A DNA stretch of 64,000 nucleotides, from the NCBI GenBank assembly GCA_024734555.1, contig JANPWX010000118.1:1416820-1480819 (forward strand), written 5' to 3'. Below the pieces are notes generated by a model. The model made no database searches. It was not told the DNA's origin and saw nothing but the letters and a program-made list of their open reading frames with translations. Positions 43,001 through 61,275 of the stretch are shown here, piece by piece (the first letter of the stretch is position 1; each line of letters opens with the position of its first letter). Source of the DNA: Trochalopteron elliotii. Its lineage: Eukaryota > Chordata > Aves > Passeriformes > Leiothrichidae. The position numbers and the translations under genes are program-made.

Positions 43001-45432
43001 GCCTGCTGACAAATCTCTTAAAATGGCAAAGAATTTCTCAGAGGTATTTAAAAGCACAAAGATGCGAATGAACACTTGGAGGTATTTTCTGCTTAATTAT
43101 TTCTGAAATCCTGTTGGTGAGCTATTAAATATCCAGACGTGATCTCTTGAAATAGGATTCCAGAGACTAATTCCGCAGTTATGACAATCACAGGTTAGTA
43201 AGACTCATGTTCACAGTGCAGAGACTTGGCAGCAAAAGGGAGGGACTGAGAACTGAGTCTCCTGAAGTAGCCAGGCAATGAACATGATACTTTGTGAGGG
43301 CCCTAAATCACCTCTAACAGACAAGGTGAACTGACCTTTCTAGAGCTGCCTTCCACAGAGATGGGCTTCAGGAGGTTGTTGAAGGTCATAGTGTAGTTCT
43401 TCCCATTCAGATTCTTCACTAGCAGATCGAATGACCTGGACCCAGGAAACGGAGGGAGGAAAGACACAAATATTCCAATCATTACATTGTCTGAAAACCC
43501 TTTAGCAGGCATGTTTCCTAGGAAAGCAGAGTACTTCTTGGGAAAGCAGACCAGCAGGCTTGAATTACTTTATTCCCAGGGTTCTCAAAATGTTCAGTTC
43601 AATTTAAACAGAGAAATTAAAAGGACCAATCCAGACTTCACATCAAATCAAGATGTTTAGAATCCTTTCTACCTACAAACTTGGAAAATCCAATTTCCTT
43701 AATGTGCACCTCAGTTCTACCACCATGAATACCCAGAGCTAACACTCTGTCAAGCATGGTGAGGTGCACTTGTAAAATGAAAACACCCTGATACCCTCAA
43801 GGGCTACTAAATGCTAATACAGCTGAGGTTTAAAAAAAGAAAAAAGGGAGTGGAGAAAAAAAAAAGGCTAATCCAACACTCCTGCATTTCAGTGTTCCTG
43901 TGCTACAAGATGAACTCACCTCTCTGTGAAATTCACCTGCACATTCTCAGCTGGAAGCTTCTGAACACCATTTAAAGAGATGTATATCTTAACAAACTTA
44001 TCTGACTGATCCCAACCTGGAAGTGAAAGAAAGAGATTAAGTTCTACTTTTCCTCCATAAGCTTTGTGTACTCCAGCTTCCCTCAAAAAGCCCCCTAGAA
44101 CGGCTCTGCCGTACTGAAGCAATTTTCAGAACGATAAAAGGAAAACATGAATTATTTGGGAATAACTTGAGAGCAAAGGGAGATTCCTCTGTAGCCTGTA
44201 GCCCTGTTCCCTAATCCCTGAAATTCTGAGAAAACCCACGTATCAGCTCAGGTCAAAAGAGAGCAACCTGGACTGTGCAGGAGTCAGAGCCAGCTGTTTG
44301 CTTCTGCTGCAGTTTCCTTGACCCACTTCTTCCCCTACTCCCTGCATCTTGAGCAATTCCCTCTCCTCTCACCTACATGGCAAGCAGAGAAGCCAAAGCT
44401 TACTCTTTCATTCCTGCTAAACACTAAGCAATGGAAAAATACCAGCTGGTACAGCAAGGATCCTTAATGCATCCCAGCAAACACTATCATACAAACATGA
44501 TCAATACACAGCAGGGTTTGGACGGCAAGGTAAGCATGTGGTAGGTTTATTCCAGTGTGGAATAAACACTTAAGGCTTCACTATGATGCTAAGTGGCAAC
44601 TCTAACTCCCAGTAATGCCCCCCTCCATCTCTTCAGAGAGATGCTGGAGCTCTAGAAAAATAATCCTACCATAATTGTTTATTTTCACTGTGTACCCTCC
44701 CAGCGATGACTTTTCTTCCTCTGCCACATCTTTTGGCTTCGGTGGAGGCTGATTCTTGATTTCCAGCTCCAGCTTTTGTTTCTCTGCCAGAAGGACATCA
44801 CGCACCCGCTTCCTAGTGGCATTTGTGAGCAGTTCTTTAACCTCTTCCAAATCTTTCTGCAACTGGTTCAAAAACAAAGGATCACACGTATACATTAGAT
44901 ACATTCTTTGTGCTCAGGCCTCACAGCTTTTTGTGACAATTTCACATGTTCCAAATGATAGAGTTTCAGCTTTATCAGGTCAGTAGTTTAATTTCCCACT
45001 ACAACCAGTTAAGCACGGAATCATCCCTTCCTCGCACCCGTCCATTCCTGTAGATACGTACAACCATAAAATCTTAATTCACAAAATGGGTCGGGCTGGA
45101 AGGGTAAAACTCCCCTGCTCAACCACGGCCATCTCAGAGCACAAGACCGAAAAAGACCTTCAAGATCATCAATTCAGACAAGGTTTAAGCTTTCAGTGCT
45201 CAACTTTTCATCCACTAAAAAGCAACAGAAACCAAGAAAAGCTGGGAGGATGGCACAGCTCTCTCAACACGCACCGCCGGAGGGGGAGACCTGCAGAGCC
45301 CTCAGCGAACGCGGGCACTGAACGGCTCCCCGCCTCCCAGCGGGGCCACACCGCTGCCCCTCGCACAGGGCCCCGCCAGCGCCCGGGGAGCAACGCCGGG
45401 AATCGCCTCACCTCCTCCCGCGCCACGGCCAT
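40030..45432 (-). CDS. CACYBP: Calcyclin-binding protein / SIAH-interacting protein
   Basis: Six coding exons, all GT-AG: 45412-45432, 44670-44862, 43920-44016, 43336-43435, 41918-42012 and 40030-40189. They total 666 bases, 221 aa (human 228). Order: N-terminal helical hairpin (about 8-45, [22 protein letters not shown]), the SIAH-binding and dimerisation part; a proline/acidic linker (46-60); a CS (p23-like) domain from about 62 ([20 protein letters not shown]) to about 150; and an SGS domain (about 150-221) with [14 protein letters not shown] and [13 protein letters not shown], the S100A6-binding region. The protein bridges SIAH E3 ligase and SKP1 complexes in ubiquitination of beta-catenin and binds S100 proteins in a calcium-dependent way. 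The linker is several residues shorter than in human. The C-terminus ends DIPMDI rather than the human DTEF. Exon phases agree across all joins, so the gene looks intact. Confidence 0.97.
42828..42902 (+). mobile_element. Internally deleted solo LTR remnant
   Basis: The segment begins TGTCCTGGTTTTGGCTGGGA followed by 'tagagttgatttt', the typical 5' end of a widespread avian endogenous-retrovirus LTR family. Only about 40 bases later it ends with 'gggttaaaccaccaca', the typical 3' end of the same family. Nearly the whole LTR body is missing. It lies in CACYBP intron 4, antisense to the gene. A fuller relative is at 62334-62893. Confidence 0.65.
45150..45300. repeat. Direct repeat copy A (near CACYBP exon 1)
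   Basis: This copy shares a run of blocks with 46258-46400: 'aaaagacct-caagatca', 'caaggtttaagc', then a 'gggaggatggcacag' / 'gggcagatggcacag' block, 'ctcaacac' and 'agggggagac' / 'agagggagac'. Both copies are in the same orientation. The left part resembles a CR1 3' tail, so the pair may be two insertions or one local duplication. Confidence 0.6.
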
Positions 45433-45514
45433 GGCGGCTCCCCGTGGAACCTCTGGAACCTTCCGGCCGCAGGAAGTGACGAGCAGCCACCGGCCCGGCC
45501 CGGCCCGCTCCGCC
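45433..45514 (-). promoter_or_regulatory. CACYBP: CACYBP core promoter with ETS-type sites
   Basis: Immediately upstream of the CACYBP ATG the minus strand carries CCGGAA (45461-45466), and the plus strand carries AGGAAGTGAC (45471-45480). Both match ETS/GABP binding sites typical of TATA-less housekeeping promoters. The segment is CpG-rich. The start codon at 45432 aligns with other vertebrate CACYBP starts, and exon 1 encodes only seven residues before a GTGAGG donor. Confidence 0.5.
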
Positions 45515-45955
45515 CTGAGGAGGCGGGATCTGGAGCTTCTCCCCGCGCAGGGCTCTGAGGGACGGGCGGGACCAGGAGTTTCTTCCCCTTCCGAGCTCTG
45601 AGGGGCGGGCGGGATCTGGAGCTTCTCCCCGCGCAGGGCTCTGAGGGGCGGGCGGGACCAGGAGCTTCTTCCCCTTCCGAGCTCTGAGGGGCGGGCGGGA
45701 TCTGGAGCTTCTCCCCACGCAGGGCTCTGAGGGACGGGCGGGACCAGGAGTTTCTTCCCCTTCCGAGCTCTGAGGGACGGGCGGGACCAGGAGCTTCTCC
45801 CCGCGCAGGGCTCTGAGGGACGGGCGGGATCTGGAGCTTCTCCCCGCCCCGAGCTCTGAGGGACCGGCGGGTTCAGGAGCTTCCTCCGCAGCCGGGCCCT
45901 GAGGGACGGGCGGGATCGGGGGCTTTTCCTGCTCGCAGGACTCTGAGGGACAGGT
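45515..45955. repeat. 43-bp GC-box minisatellite upstream of CACYBP, about ten copies
   Basis: About ten tandem copies of a 43-base unit built on 'ctctgaggggcgggcgggat' plus either 'ctggagcttctccccgcgca' or 'ccaggagtttcttccccttc'. The two unit types largely alternate at the start of the array, giving an 86-base higher-order period. Most units retain a GGGCGG GC box. The array starts about 80 bases upstream of the CACYBP start codon. Units furthest from the gene are the most diverged. Confidence 0.9.
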
Positions 45956-46257
45956 GGGCTGCTCAGTGTGAGGGGTGCCTGAGGTGGGCATGGGCTGGCT
46001 TTTAGTTTGGCGGTCAGAAATCTCCCCGTTTTACGGCAGATGTCCCTGAGCTCGTGTTTATCAAGGTCCTCGAATAATTTTGCAAAATAAAGTGGTGTTT
46101 TTCCTTCTTTGGGTAAAGAGTATCAGGCTCATGTGGTGGAGGTAAATAGTGATCAAAGGGGAAGAAATCTGTTCCCGGCCTTAAAAGGAAGATGGGCTTG
46201 TAAACTAAGTGCCCTGTTCTGTGTCTGCTTCTCATTTTCATGGTGATTAAGGTTGGA

Positions 46258-46400
46258 AAAGACCTCCAAGATCAACTCCAACAAGGTTTAAGCCTTCAAG
46301 TTCTAACATTTCAAATAAAAAACAACCAAATCCAACAGAAGTTGGGCAGATGGCACAGTGCCCTCAACACACTACCGCAGAGGGAGACTCCCACAACTAA
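46258..46400. repeat. Direct repeat copy B
   Basis: Second copy of the block described at 45150-45300, about 1.1 kb away and in the same orientation. The CACYBP first exon, promoter and GC-box minisatellite lie between the copies. Its left edge, 'aaggttggaaaagacctcca', looks like an antisense CR1 3' end. Confidence 0.6.
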
Positions 46401-49400
46401 CGCATAATAATCTTTCTACAACAAACCCAGAGGGTAAGTTACTGTTGAGAAATTGCTCCTGACCTGAAATGTCACAATGTGTACTCTGGGAGTGACTTTG
46501 TGAGTAAGAGACTTAGTTATCAAACCATTTACGAGGAAAATACAGTTTTTATTTCCAGAGCATTTGGCTATATGCATGTAAAAACATGCTGGTGTAATGC
46601 TACCAAAATTCTCTTTTAAGCATTTTCCCCATCAAAAGAAAAACATGACTGTTGTCACTGTTACTAAATCACCGCAGGGAGCGCCACCAACAAAAAAAGT
46701 TTCTATAGCCCCAGGGCATTAACATTTCCCTGAAGGAAACCAGTAAGGCAGTGGTATTCTTTCTTTCAGCAGGAATGTAGAGGAGGCATCGTTTGCCCTC
46801 AGATGTCCTTTATAAACGGTGTGACTCAAAGCAGAGCACAGCCCTTCAGCAGTGAAAAAGTCAATTTGTCTAGAACAATGTGCCTGTTTATAACACCTGT
46901 TTTACCAAATTGAGGAACGTCAGCTTATTTGCTGATACATGGGCTTGGGGTCTGGGGTTTTTTCTCTTCCAAAGTGAACGTCCAGGAATTAACCTGTAAA
47001 GAGATCTATAGAAGTAGGGAGGGAAGAAGAAATTTGTTGAAAATTAATTCATAGAAGCCCTGAAGCCAAAGATTTATGTTCAAGTTGGCATTGCCCAAAG
47101 TGGTTTGAACAGACGTTGTATTGAGGGGTTTATTATAACCCTCAGCTGCAATGCTTCAGGATCTGCAGTAGGGAAAAGACCTGCAAAATTAACTGTGGTT
47201 ATTCTAAATTTTCATAGGACTAAGTGTAAGCCTGACCATCTTCATGAATAGCATTTGGGGACAGGATAGTTAAATTTATCCAATCCAAGAACAACAATAA
47301 GGCCAGCTGGAATTTACTTTTATTTACCTTTTTAAAAATTGATTGCTTATTCAGGAATTACTTCCTTATAATTTTTTCTGTGTAGCAGCAACTGAGACGA
47401 GGAAAAATATTGTGGTTTTTGATTTAGCTACTAAATCTTCGAGTTTCTCCACACTCAGTTGTGGTCTTATATTAGCAAGTGCTCTTATCTTTACAATTTA
47501 AATTGGTATTGCTTTGTAATTTAAGTTCTGGCTAGAAGAGGAAATGCTTTTGTTAACATAGAAATGTGTATGAAGCGAGCCTGTAATTTGCTTTTTTCCT
47601 TGTGTTTTCTTTTTTGGTTTTGTTTTTTTTCAATGTTTATTTAGTTTCCTTAAATGATGAGCGTTTCTGCACACATGGCACTTCCCTTCGAGTGGCAGCT
47701 TTCATGTGGAAAAGTTGTCACTGCTGTCGTGTAAAGAACAAGCTCCACACAGCTCTCCTTTGCAGAAAGTTGCAACAGCATCTGGATGCTGCCTCCTCTC
47801 CTGACAAACGCTTTGGATAGTGATGTGGAGGTAAATCCATACAAAATGGTAGGGCTGGTAAATTTAATCTTCAGCTTTGGTCCCTCTTTGCCTTATCTTC
47901 CCCTGAAGTGCTGTGTGCTTTTGCTGTTATCTGGGAAGAACAGCTGTTCATCTCAGTTAATAGAAACCCTATAGCAGTTGCTCACATGGAAAAGTGGTTT
48001 TATAAAGCATTTGGATACTTCTGACTGCGGCACAGTCTATTCTGTCCTGTTCTTCCTCAGCCCTGCCTCTCTCTTAGTAGTCACTTGCCAGTTTTTTACT
48101 GTTCCCTTTTGCCCCCCATGTCTCTGCCTGCAGCCCGCTGCCTCAAGGCTTGTGTACTCCAGGGAAGCATGAAGTCCTTAACAATAACTGTGTATCACCA
48201 GCCTTTAGGAAAAGCGTTCTCTGTGCTGGAAACCTCAGACTGGCATGTGGAGCAGGGGAGCAGGGTGAGCCTTGGCTCTGTGGCACAGCTCCCTGTGAAC
48301 ATTAGGAACGGGCTGGAATTAGCATGCGCCCCCTTTGGACAGCCAACCTGCCAAGTCACTGTGCCTCGGTACAACAGAGCTGCTGGTGAGAACTGCGTCA
48401 TAAAACCTGACACAGCAGCTGCTTCTCCTGCAAACAGATCTAAGCTGCTGCTTAAGTAAATGGCTTAGGAAAATAAGGATCTTATTCCCAAGTTGTGTTC
48501 CATTTCCATTTATTTTACAAGGCATCGTTCACACAATGATAACAAGGTACTGATCTGAACAATTCTGTAACAATTAAAAAAGTAAACATTTGTTGTGACC
48601 ATGTACATTGAATTGCACTTTTAATAACAAGCATTACACTTATATTTTCATGTCGTACTTTATATAATACATGGATGTGTTACCCAAGTCGTGGTAGTAC
48701 TGAATGGTTCTCACTTGGAAGTCTGACCTCTCTCTGATGCTTTTTTGCTAACTCTTTAGGATGTGTGAACTTGGGACACACCCAGATCACAAAGGCAACC
48801 CCAAATGTGGAAAACTTCATTGTCATGGGGTCAGAGATTGGAAGCTGCTCTGTTTTCAGCGTGCTGGAGTGAATCCACCTTAACGGCAGACTCGGAGGGA
48901 GATGGATTATGCTCGATTAGAAACTTTTCTGCATTCATATATCATCTTTTCCCAGGTCAAAGAAGCCAGAGAATCTTCTTCCATGGGAAAGCAAGAGTTC
49001 CCAAGGCTCAAGAGAGCTCCTGGCACAGCTTTCGAGGGTGGTACAGCAGAATTGCAAACCTGGGGATTACTGAAAATCAGGAATTGAGATCTGAAGAAAA
49101 ATCTGGGAACACCTGCTGTGGTTTGCATTGGTAGTACCATCCATGTATTATATAAAATACAGAAATAAGAGAAACTGTAAGGAAATTAGTACAGCCCAGG
49201 ATTTTGGTGGTATCAAATCACAAATGAAATTTATGATACCAAATCCTTTTGATGTATTTATCCCCTTGTCGTTCTGTTTCTTATATATTATTCTATATGT
49301 AAGATATAGTTCTCCAAAGATACATATATAGTCCTTTACAGGTTAAATAAAAGCAAGTCCCACTGAATAAGAAAATAATAAAAAGTAATATCCTAATTCT

Positions 49401-52150
49401 CTACCCATTTTTTGTTTCTCAGGTAAAAACTGCATGAAATACATTCAGTAGCAAAGCCGTTGGGACCCAGGAGAAATGGAGAGCCCTGTATTCCTGGAGA
49501 ATTGACCTGTATGTGTTAAGTCACAATCCTGAAATAAATTGTGTAGACTTCTGACCTGGGAAAGATAAGGTCTTGATCAATGCTGAGCATTATTTATCCA
49601 GTTGCAAATTCCTTGCATTTCCCAAAAGCCACCTGTGTGTGGATTAGCTCAGTTCTAAAGGCTGCTGTGACACCTCCCCTAAAACCTGAGAGATCCAAAC
49701 TTGAGCATTTCATCACGTCTCCCCTTAGGGTTATTACCTGGAAGGAGCTAATGGGACACCTCCCAGTAGGATATTAGCACAACAGACAGACAAATAATTT
49801 AGTTTTAACCTCTGTGCTTGCACATCTGGTGCAGCCAGCTCTGCACAGCAGCCCCTTCAGCAGGGTCCAGCAGGGACAGGGAGTGCCTGTCAGCCACAGC
49901 AGCTCCTCAGACCTGAGGGGAACACCTCTGCCCTCTCTTCACAGTCAATCAGACATGACACTTAACTATGCTTTTCTCTCTAGCAGCTGGAAGAACACCA
50001 GCACTGTAAGGTAAGAGTGCTTCTGGTTTCAAAGCCAAGGGTGTTTAGGCTTAGGAGATGATGCAGAAGTTGCCAATTATCCCTGAGTCTAACAGTAAAT
50101 GAAAATCCTCTGAGTAAATGAAAATCACCTGATTATAGTTCTCCCACACATACAAGTAGTTTCATGGATTTCACTACAGCTACTTAATAGAAGGAAGGGA
50201 ACAGCCCTGCCTTGATCCTGTGGAGAAAGCATGGAGTGTGACTTCCAAATTTTCATACTTTGGTGCCAGTAAATGCAGATTTTTTATTTTCTCCTAAACT
50301 GGCACATTCAGTCAATGAGTGGCATCACAACCCTGAAGTCAATGGGATACTTCATGCTTTGTGAAGGAGCTGAACTCCTGCAGTTCTTGACTTATCTCCA
50401 TCTCCCCTTGCAAAGGGCTGGTTTTATTTCAAGTTGTTCTTAACACAGTGGCAGACACAATCATTTACCTTTAAAGAATTTTCAAGGGCCAACAAAGAGA
50501 AGTCATTTAAAACGTCTAACAAAGAAAAAAAAAACTGCTTACCTGTGCAAGCACTTTAACTCAGCTGTGGCAAATTAAATCCTTATTAATGGACAGGACA
50601 AGGGTGGGTTTGTCCCACTGGCAGTACTGATTACATGGCTGACTGCCTTTCCTGAGACTGGTTCTGCCAAACCCTAATGCAGATGCACCTCAGGGATTTT
50701 GCAGTTTCTTGGCTTCTCTACCCAGGGTATTTTCTGTCTTTTTTCTTTTTATTCCTCTCCAGGTACATATAGAAACAAAGACTAAGTGGAATATGTCCAA
50801 TTACTTTAGAATATTAAGTTCGGTTCACAAAGATAATACAAGACCAGTTCACAAATATATCACATAACTAAATCAGCCTTGCTTCATTTAGCCTGTAAAG
50901 TGTTACAGTCAAAGGAAAAGCAACTTTTTAAAGCGAAAAGGAGGTTTTTGCTTGGTTTTTTTTTTCCCCTCCATACTGGGCATCTCAGGAACAGATTATA
51001 GTCCAACAAAATAAAAGTTGTAGTAAAAATATTCTTTGGAGGTTTGTTCCTAATCAAAGTAAAGACTTTATTTCAGAATGGTGCATTCTCGATAAAATTT
51101 AAAAATAGGTTTTAGTTCCACATATATATTTATAAAATTCAAATTAATTTTAATAAAAGTTTGATCTGAACACATAGTTTACTACAGACTCAGGGAAAAA
51201 AAGGTTGGTCACTCCAGACTTAGGAGCTATGTTAGCTGTTCCAGTGCCACATGGAAACAACAGTTTCAGTGAGACTTTGATGATGTTTCCTGCTGAAAAG
51301 CTGAACAATAAGCCAGTTATCCCTGACAAATCCACCAAGGATATNNNNNNNNNNTTTAACTCATTCACTTGACAAAAGATGAACTGTAGGGGGATAAATC
51401 CACCCACATCTTTTTTGTTGTTGTTGTTAATTATCTCCAGTACAGACAAGGACAAGGGACAGGACTGTACAATGGGGAGATGGAGGAGTGAGCAGGAGTG
51501 AGCTCTTAACTCATCTGCTCAGGGGATCACAGCCTAACACATTCCCTTAATCACTCTTACTGAACTTTTCCAATCATGGTTTTAAGTCCACTTGTAAGTA
51601 TCATTTAAGATAAATTAAATGAGAAATTCAGACGTCTTGTCAACCAGTTTCCCTCATGGGCACAGTACTCTCAAATGCAACAATCAGATGTTCACCAGAT
51701 ATCCTTAAATGTCACTTCAGATTTATTATGAATTCAGATTCACATTCTGAATGTGAAGTGGAACTGGTAAGTGAATGACTAACACTGGGTTTAGTCAGCC
51801 AAGAGAATGGAAACATTTATGCAAATATTATGAGCAAGACAGTGACAAGGGAAAAAGACCTTTGATAACATTTGCAAAAAAAATACCTTTTGTTTTTTCC
51901 CCTTTTGTTCCTCACTGTATTAATAATTCCAGATAATCATTGTTCTTGAAGGTACATTTTTAAATATTAAAGTTTTTTAACCCCTTATTCTTAGAAGAGA
52001 GGATTGTGTCAGGATAGTGATTGTATTTTAATCTCTACTTCTGTCAGCTGACTGCCTTTTAGAACCTTTCCTTTGGCACTGGTAACATTAAATTTGTACT
52101 ACCCTGTTGAAAATAATTCACAATTATGCTTGACAACAAAGCACAAGATG
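46401..52150. other. Intergenic interval between CACYBP and RABGAP1L
   Basis: No gene is recognised. The sequence is mostly AT-rich, with several scattered polyadenylation-like hexamers on both strands. Part of it could be an extended RABGAP1L 3' UTR. A 124-codon plus-strand open frame at 48085-48459 shows no recognisable domain. Confidence 0.35.
51345..51354. other. Assembly gap (10 N)
   Basis: Ten undetermined bases. They fall in non-coding sequence and do not affect any gene call. Confidence 0.99.
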
Positions 52151-53614
52151 GGTATTATTAAATTTTATTGTACAAAACTGACAATGTATGGCATTCCTTA
52201 GAATTAAAAAAGAAAAGAAAAAAAGATCAAAACAAAACTAGTGTCCCTGGAAAAATCTTGTAAATGAAACAATTAATACACAACATTTAGTCCAGCAATG
52301 ACATTTACCTGCAAGACCATCTTCAGACATGACACATATAATTAAAAAAATATTCCATCAGTTCAAGCAATAGTTTAATTTTCCATGAAATAAGTATTTC
52401 TATGAACACTTTATGTTTAGTCAGAACAAATGCTTTTGAACTTTCTTACCTTAAGAGATATAAAACAACCAGACAGGTTCTTCACAACCAGAGATGTCTA
52501 CCCCCACAGGGAAGTCTAGGGCTTGTATTCCACTTGAAAATGCTTGTTTTTATAAAAATAAGTAATACCAACAAAGTGTTTCCTAACCAAACACTTCTAG
52601 CAAACAGATGTTCTTTCTGTGGTACTTTATTCATCAGTGCAGCACAAACCTCTTGGGTGTTTTATTTGATACCTCATTTCTGTGTCAAATTTGGAATCTG
52701 AATATAGACCCAGGGCAAGGTTTTCATTACTTTTATTCATAAAACCTACCCTTTATTGCACAGGATTTACAAAAGGTCAAAACCATGCAAGGTCTCCACT
52801 CTGCTTCTCAGCAAAAACATCCAGTAAGTGTCAAAACGGTTCTCCCTTTATCCCAGTGGAAGGAATTACTCCTTGGAATTCTTAATATAAACAGGAATTA
52901 AAAAAGGGAACTAGGGAACTTTTTGTTAAATTCCAGTTGAGCTGTAAATAGCCTTTAAACAACAGTGTTACAAAAACTGCACCACTTGCATTTCTGAGGA
53001 AAAACCAATCCAAACTAAGAAGTTGTAAAGGAAGCTCATAGCAATTGTGCCAGGAGAGCACAAGCCTGTCTTTGCTATGGCCTAAGCTTTACAAAAAGTG
53101 CTTCTCTGCAGGACACAGTTGCTGTGATAAACTTCTGAGATGGTCCCAGGGCCTAAATTATCCTCAATGTCTTACACTGTGCTTTCTAGGGAGAGATTAT
53201 GCTGCAGTACTGTACATGTTCCATTCTCTCTCTTCCTCCAGAAGAAGAAAAACCTTCTATGCAAGACAAAAATCATTTCAAATTAGATGTGTATTAAAGA
53301 CCTAGTTTTGAAATATTTATTTAACATCTAGTCATATAAAATAAAGTGTAAAAGTATGAAGGTATCAGAACGTGGCTTTCAGCAAGGCAGTATGGGAAGT
53401 AGGAATTCAACATAAACCAGGACTTTTTTTTTTTTTTTTTCTTCCCCTTTGAAAAGGGTCACATCAGAAAATGAATGAAAAACACTGAAGAATTTCACTT
53501 CAAGCCTGCACTCCTGCCTCACTGTCCTTTTCCCAGGAGGAGAGACCAGTGGAAGAATCCTCCAAGGGTTCAGCCGTGTTGTTCTTTGTGCTCTGCTGCC
53601 GGCCGTGGCTGGAA
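52150..53614 (-). other. RABGAP1L: RABGAP1L 3' UTR and polyadenylation signal
   Basis: From the stop at 53615-53617 the minus strand is AT-rich non-coding sequence. AATAAA occurs at 53321-53316 and at 52169-52164; the latter reads GTACAATAAAATTT and looks like a natural transcript end, giving a UTR of about 1.45 kb. A poly-T/poly-A run sits at about 53425-53442. Which signal is used cannot be decided here. Confidence 0.45.
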
Positions 53615-59115
<5,501 letters not shown>

Positions 59116-61275
59116 TTAATCCTTACAAAGAGCAACCAGCAAGTGCATGGTGTGTGTGAAACACTGAGAAGGAGAGAGTGCACACTGAGACAGGACTGCT
59201 GCTCTGGGAAACAACAGTGAATGAAGCCAGCAGTGCAAATGCAGCTATGCCACTTATAGCCCACTGGTTTGTGTTGTGTAAGGGACACACTGATTGTTGT
59301 GTTTCCCTGTCAAAAGTAAACACTGACCCCTCCACAAAAGCACTTGGTTTCTGCTTGCTCATCATGTAAAGAAATCAGGCAGATAAAATCCCGCCCAGCA
59401 GCGGCGAACAGGGACCGATTAAGAGTTACTCATAATAATGCTTCCAATCAAAGCAGAAAGCTGTCCTGCTCCACTTCACAAAATTCTGTCTGCAGGGATC
59501 CATAAAAATAGTCCATTTGTAGGTGATGCAGTGCCAACTTCCCATCTCCTGCAGGACCAGCAAAGAACAGCCTTTAGCAGGGAACTCCATAGAGCTCGTA
59601 CATCCTGTGTCACCATTTGTGCACTTCTCTGTGACTCGTGCCAGTGACACCAGTGTGGAGAGGGGAGCTCATCTCCAGCACGTGCTGGGGGCAGTGACAG
59701 GAACACAACATGGACAACCCTTGCTTCAGTGCCCTCCCTACCCACTCCACACAGGCAGAAATGACTGTCTGGAGCATTAACCACAGAAGGTGAAGGAACA
59801 GGAGAATGAACAGCAATACTTCATGTCTTTCAGAAATCTGTTGTTCTAGAGTTGAGAAACAGAACCATATTCAAAAGATGCCTGTGGGTCAGTGGACTTG
59901 CAGGGGTTCAACATCAAATACAAGTCCTCATTTTCAGAAGAACACAGCCAAGTGGGACAGACAGAGCTGCCTTCCTCCAAATGGATTTTAAGAGAAAAAA
60001 ACTGTGCTGGCTTTCTGTAACTGTGTACCTTTCATACCAAAACAGGCTGCAAAGGGAATCTCTGCACTATGGAAATTCAAGGAAAAACACCATATCCATA
60101 AAGAAATTCATAGGTGGAAGAACAATAATCCCTATGCTGAGATTTCAAAAACTACTTGGTTTCGCCTGAAAGGTAACTTATGTTCTCCAAAACAAAACAG
60201 TAAAAGTCTAAATATACCAGTAAAAGTCAATGATATATAGTAATATATATATATCTTAGCATTTCAAAGGTTTTCCAAGAGGTGTTCAGTCTTACAAAAT
60301 GTGGTTTCTTGCATAAGTATATTATTGACCTGTTTTCACTTCTTCCTACTCACCAGCTATGCTCAGATATTTTTTCTTTCCGAACTCACAACTATGAAAT
60401 TACAATTTTCATTTCTGTTGCAAGCAGATTTTGCATTTTTGTCTTAAAAAAACCCAGGAGCTCTAAGAGGATGCAAAAAAAGCCCAAACGGTCTCTTATG
60501 TGTGGGAACTTCCTCTGTGGCAGGAAGTCAAACCTCTACGAAATTTCTCTCCTTAATGTGACCCTATTGTGTAACTAGAACAGGCACTGCCCAGTACAGG
60601 GAAGTAAGTTGGTTTCCCTTCCAAAAGATTGTACTTTGACTTGTTTTGTACAGAAGCTAAATAAAATGCTTTTGTCTTAACACAGTTAAAACAACCGCTG
60701 CTAAAACGCACACAACTTTGGGGATCTTTCTGATTTTAAATGCACTGTAGTCTGTTTGGGACAAAGAATTTTAAAAATTGAAGTAACAATTTTCTGTAAA
60801 CATAATATAAGCTTTAAAGTATAAAACCAAATTGAAGTCAATAATAGTAATACTAATAACAATCTCTAACACATCTTTATTCCTGTATTTCATTCAGTCC
60901 ATCTTAGAAATGCTGATTTTTATAGACACGGCTCTGCAGGTTTTCAGAAAGTGACCTGAATTCACCTAAAACTTGAGACCTGAGTTGGACCAGGTTCTGC
61001 AGCACCAATTCCTTTACAGAGTGATGTTACTTAGGGGAAGAAAGCAGCAAATCCTTATGGCTTTCCCAAAATAACCGAGTTGGCTTTACCATTTTTGCTA
61101 TGTCTTTGCCAAAAGCTTTGGTGTCTGCAAAGCAAGGCACGCAGTGTGAGGCTGAGAGTTCCTGCTTTGCATTCACAGACAAGTGGGTAAGCAAGCTCTG
61201 TGCTTGGAAATGCACTATCCTCCTCTTAAACTAGAATTTACATGGCATGCTGGTAGTGGGTTAAAGATCTCTTAC

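Noticed and set aside
45515..45955. Regularly spaced repeats considered as a CRISPR-like array.
   Set aside because: Units are contiguous, without unique spacers, in a vertebrate promoter. This is a minisatellite.
45302..45991. A 229-codon minus-strand open frame upstream of and across CACYBP exon 1.
   Set aside because: It is mostly translation of the 43-bp GC-rich minisatellite, which happens to lack stops in these frames. It is in a different frame from the CACYBP start and shows no domain.
48085..48459. A 124-codon plus-strand open frame between CACYBP and RABGAP1L.
   Set aside because: No recognisable family, no promoter or splice evidence, and nothing known at this position in the syntenic human region.
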